Assembly: GCA_023433275.1 (NCBI GenBank)
Contig: JAEZDN010000146.1
Location: forward strand, 1 to 8,298
Direction of reading: 5' to 3'
Source of the DNA: Verrucomicrobiota bacterium
Lineage (GTDB): Bacteria; Verrucomicrobiota; Verrucomicrobiia; Opitutales; Opitutaceae
DNA length: 8,298 nt
A program made the position numbers and the translations under genes. This document shows positions 7,401-8,298 of this stretch, in pieces (position 1 is the first letter of the stretch; every line of letters starts with the position of its first letter). A model generated the notes under the pieces. That model did not search any database and was not told the DNA's origin. It worked only from the letters and a program-made list of their open reading frames with translations.

Positions 7401-7757
7401 GCGGGCGCGCGAATCCTCCTGGTCGAGGACCACGAGGGCACGCGGCATACCCTCCAGCGACTGCTCGAGAAGCGAAACTATCGCGTCATGGCCGCCGGTT
7501 CGATTGCCGAGGCCCGCGCCTGCGCGGCGCAAGCGCGCTTCGACATTGTCGTATCCGACCTCGGCCTGCCCGACGGCGACGGCACCGTTCTCATGGCGGA
7601 ACTGCGCAGCCAACACGGCCTGCCGGGCATCGCGCTGACGGGTTTCGGCATGGATGCCGACATCGCGCGCTGTCGCGAGGCGGGCTTCGTTGCCCACCTG
7701 ACGAAGCCCATCGGCGTGGACGCGCTCGACGACGCCCTCCGCCGCGTCGCCCCGTAG
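4461..7757 (+). CDS. Soluble multi-PAS/GAF hybrid histidine kinase
   Basis: This is an 1,098-residue hybrid sensor kinase. In order: a proline-rich leader (1-36), PAS (about 38-155), PAS (166-288, ending DITDRKKAE), PAS (301-420, ending DVTERRRAE), GAF (about 424-583), PAS (590-712, ending DITARKETE), HisKA (728-795), HATPase_c (about 841-954), a linker, then a receiver (984-1098). The phospho-accepting H738 lies in SHELRTP. The ATP site has N855 in the N box, DSGIG at 884-888 and GGLGLGL at 916-922. The receiver has E989/D990, phospho-acceptor D1033, T1060 and K1082, so all key residues are present. No membrane segment or signal peptide is visible, so it should sense cytoplasmic or diffusible cues. 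No DNA-binding output or separate regulator is encoded nearby. The start (ATG 4461) has no strong ribosome-binding site; the next in-frame ATG is residue 20. It begins 80 bases after the oxidoreductase. Confidence 0.93.
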   Translation: MNNRPVSGPGSGPVPNSPSMPAVPAQPNPARPAVADEVTFSALLAQAPFRLLTLGLDGRVKTASRSAVEACGYQSDQVIGRLFWECPWWSDSTPLQPPIEAAFHQARQGTPTTGEWPCRAADGREQWVGFELSALRNESGTVTHVIALGTDHDRQRRIETQYRTVRQRLDSALVAADIGTYQWDVQSDLLYPDQNLARLFGVRLAEDGAAPLDTFMAAIHEDDRRRVAARVRHSVETGENFAEDYRVTDAGGELRWVNSRGRVTRDAQGRVDSFFGLVMDITDRKKAEHEREAIADRLRRLTAIHETVLSGIKDFAYVFDLEGRFLYANRPLLELYGRPIDQVVGRTFSQLGYPPWIAEKHLREIATVIATRKPVQSEVAFRGESGNSGLFEYIFAPVFAADGAVEAVVGSTRDVTERRRAEVRDRLLVGLDDATRPLTDPQAITQAAARLLGEHLGVSRCAYADVEEDQNTFNLTGDYNRDVPSIVGRYRFDQFGDECLRLMRAGQPYVVEDSETDPRTADVRESYRATLIRSVICVPLVKDGRFVAAMAVHQNTVRAWRTSDIHAVLLVANRCWESIERTRVIRVLAESEQRLRLAIATARLGVWQLDLPARALTISAAARSLHGRDSGETFTYADFLASVHPEDRARLEAAIEESIATFGDFDLEYRTLWPDGSVHWALVRGQTSQGADLRPQRTIGVSLDITARKETEREQIRLRDEALRASRAKDEFLATLSHELRTPLNPILLIASDAVHDRTLAEETRESFDTIRRNVELEARLIDDLLDLTSIVRGKLTIRRELRDLHAILGDAIAAAQPTFIENGITLKLALGARQAGLMADGLRIAQILINLLKNAAKFTPRGGTVTVETLREPDGTLVVHIVDSGIGLTAAELERVFDAFEQGEHAREHSTHRFGGLGLGLAIAQRLAQLHGGNITAASAGRDQGACFTLRLPGSSLADSDAAGSAVGAHPAAPEAARAAGARILLVEDHEGTRHTLQRLLEKRNYRVMAAGSIAEARACAAQARFDIVVSDLGLPDGDGTVLMAELRSQHGLPGIALTGFGMDADIARCREAGFVAHLTKPIGVDALDDALRRVAP

Positions 7758-7760
7758 CGG

Positions 7761-7855
7761 GCACGCCGGCATCGCTTTCGCGCTCGGTTTCAAGAAGGCT
7801 GGAATCATGAGCTTGAAGGGGAAATTCCGGATCATCGCATTTCCCTCCTGTGGGC
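7761..7855 (+). repeat. Post-kinase repeat, copy A
   Basis: It starts GCACGCCGGCATCGC three bases after the kinase stop and ends at CCTCCTGTGGGCG. It is the most diverged of three copies: it has AAGAAGG where the others have ATGAAG, lacks an AAGCGG segment, and lacks the GC-rich hairpin that ends the others. CAAG near 7791 can pair with CTTG near 7812, so the stem position is kept though the bases differ. Confidence 0.75.
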
Positions 7856-7975
7856 GCACGGCTTCGCGCTCGGTTTCATGAAGCTGGAATCATGAGCTTC
7901 GAGGGGAAGCGGAAATTCCCGATCGTCTCATTTCCTCCTGTGGGCGGGGTGCCCCCACCCCGCGAGGCATGGGCC
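7856..7975 (+). repeat. Post-kinase repeat, copy B
   Basis: It abuts copy A directly, with about ten bases missing near its left end relative to copy C. From TTCGCGCTCGG (7863) to 7975 it matches copy C at all but about four positions, so one of the two is a recent duplicate. GAAGCT and AGCTTC form an inverted repeat around GGAATCATG. A perfect 8-bp stem follows (GCGGGGTG at 7944-7951, CACCCCGC at 7956-7963). Confidence 0.8.
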
Positions 7976-8015
7976 GCGAGGCTGAAACCCGCGGGGTGAG
8001 GGCAACCCGCCCACA
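7939..8015. repeat. Large palindrome with 25-base arms
   Basis: The left arm (7939-7963) and right arm (7991-8015) are reverse complements at 23 of 25 positions, with a 27-base spacer. The left arm is itself the end of repeat copy B and holds an 8-bp hairpin, so two alternative folds are possible. It is the strongest candidate for ending transcription downstream of the kinase, although it lacks a T-run and lies 180 bases past the stop. Confidence 0.7.
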
Positions 8016-8168
8016 ACAAACCGGCCCGCTCCGGGGCCATGAGCGTCGGCCGGCACCACCCGTCCGCAGTCGAGGGCCAGTGCCAGCAAATGACGGCTGA
8101 AGCGGGACGGTTTCGAAGGCGTGAATATTCCCGACCACGCCCCACAGATGAGTTGTGCCGCCCCCCTA

Positions 8169-8298
8169 GCACGCCGGCATCGCTTTCGCGCTCGGTTTCA
8201 TGAAGGCCGGAATCATGAGCTTCGAGGGGAAGCGGTGATTCCCGATCGTCTCATTTCCTCCTGTGGGCGGGGTGCCCCCACCCCGCGAGGCATGGGCC
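8169..8298 (+). repeat. Post-kinase repeat, copy C (cut by window end)
   Basis: This is the fullest copy: it keeps the left part GCACGCCGGCATCGCTTTCG of copy A and the right part of copy B, including the perfect hairpin (GCGGGGTG at 8267-8274, CACCCCGC at 8279-8286). It is still matching copy B when the window stops, so the unit probably continues, perhaps into another large palindrome. Confidence 0.8.

Larger units (their letters stand above)
7758..8298. other. Repeat-filled region after the kinase
   Basis: No gene is supported here. Open frames on the minus strand (for example 7876-8172) are mostly translated repeat. Three copies of one repeat occupy 7761-7855, 7856-7975 and 8169-8298. Between copies two and three, 7976-8168 holds the right arm of a large palindrome and about 150 bases of unique sequence in which I recognise nothing. 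The last copy is cut by the window end. Confidence 0.65.

Noticed and set aside
7876..8172. Minus-strand frames of 82-98 codons after the kinase
   Set aside because: Much of the predicted protein is the translated repeat, and the remaining unique part has no conserved features.
7761..8298. CRISPR-like array
   Set aside because: The repeats are 95-130 bp, unevenly spaced and only three, with no regular spacers and no cas genes nearby.

Overview
The window is high-GC DNA that looks like a free-living Gram-negative chromosome. My best guess is Verrucomicrobiota, perhaps Opitutaceae-like. That guess rests on base composition, an exported Gfo/Idh/MocA oxidoreductase, a large multi-PAS hybrid kinase and gene gaps full of small palindromes; no phylogenetic marker is present. 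I see no plasmid, phage, transposase or CRISPR signature.

Layout. Bases 1-39 are the last codons of a gene that enters from the left. Bases 40-602 hold no convincing gene but carry a run of six palindromes. On the minus strand lie a small secreted Spy/LTXXQ-type protein (603-935) and, beyond a 316-base gap, a DTW-domain tRNA-uridine aminocarboxypropyltransferase (1252-2073). A 771-base repeat-rich gap (2074-2844) separates these from three plus-strand genes: an 82-residue protein of unknown function (2845-3093), an exported Gfo/Idh/MocA oxidoreductase (3298-4380) and an 1,098-residue soluble hybrid histidine kinase (4461-7757). The last 541 bases hold three copies of a longer repeat, one of which continues into a 25-bp-arm palindrome.

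Functionally the genes look like unrelated neighbours rather than one pathway: envelope protein, tRNA modification, sugar-type oxidoreductase, signalling. Only the oxidoreductase and the kinase are close enough (80 bases) to be plausibly co-transcribed. I do not see a defence system or a new multi-gene system. The least ordinary content is in the gaps. One family of hairpins keeps a GTAGGG head while its stem sequence changes and stays paired. A second family consists of face-to-face arms ending in GGATCC. A third is the 95-130 bp repeat after the kinase.
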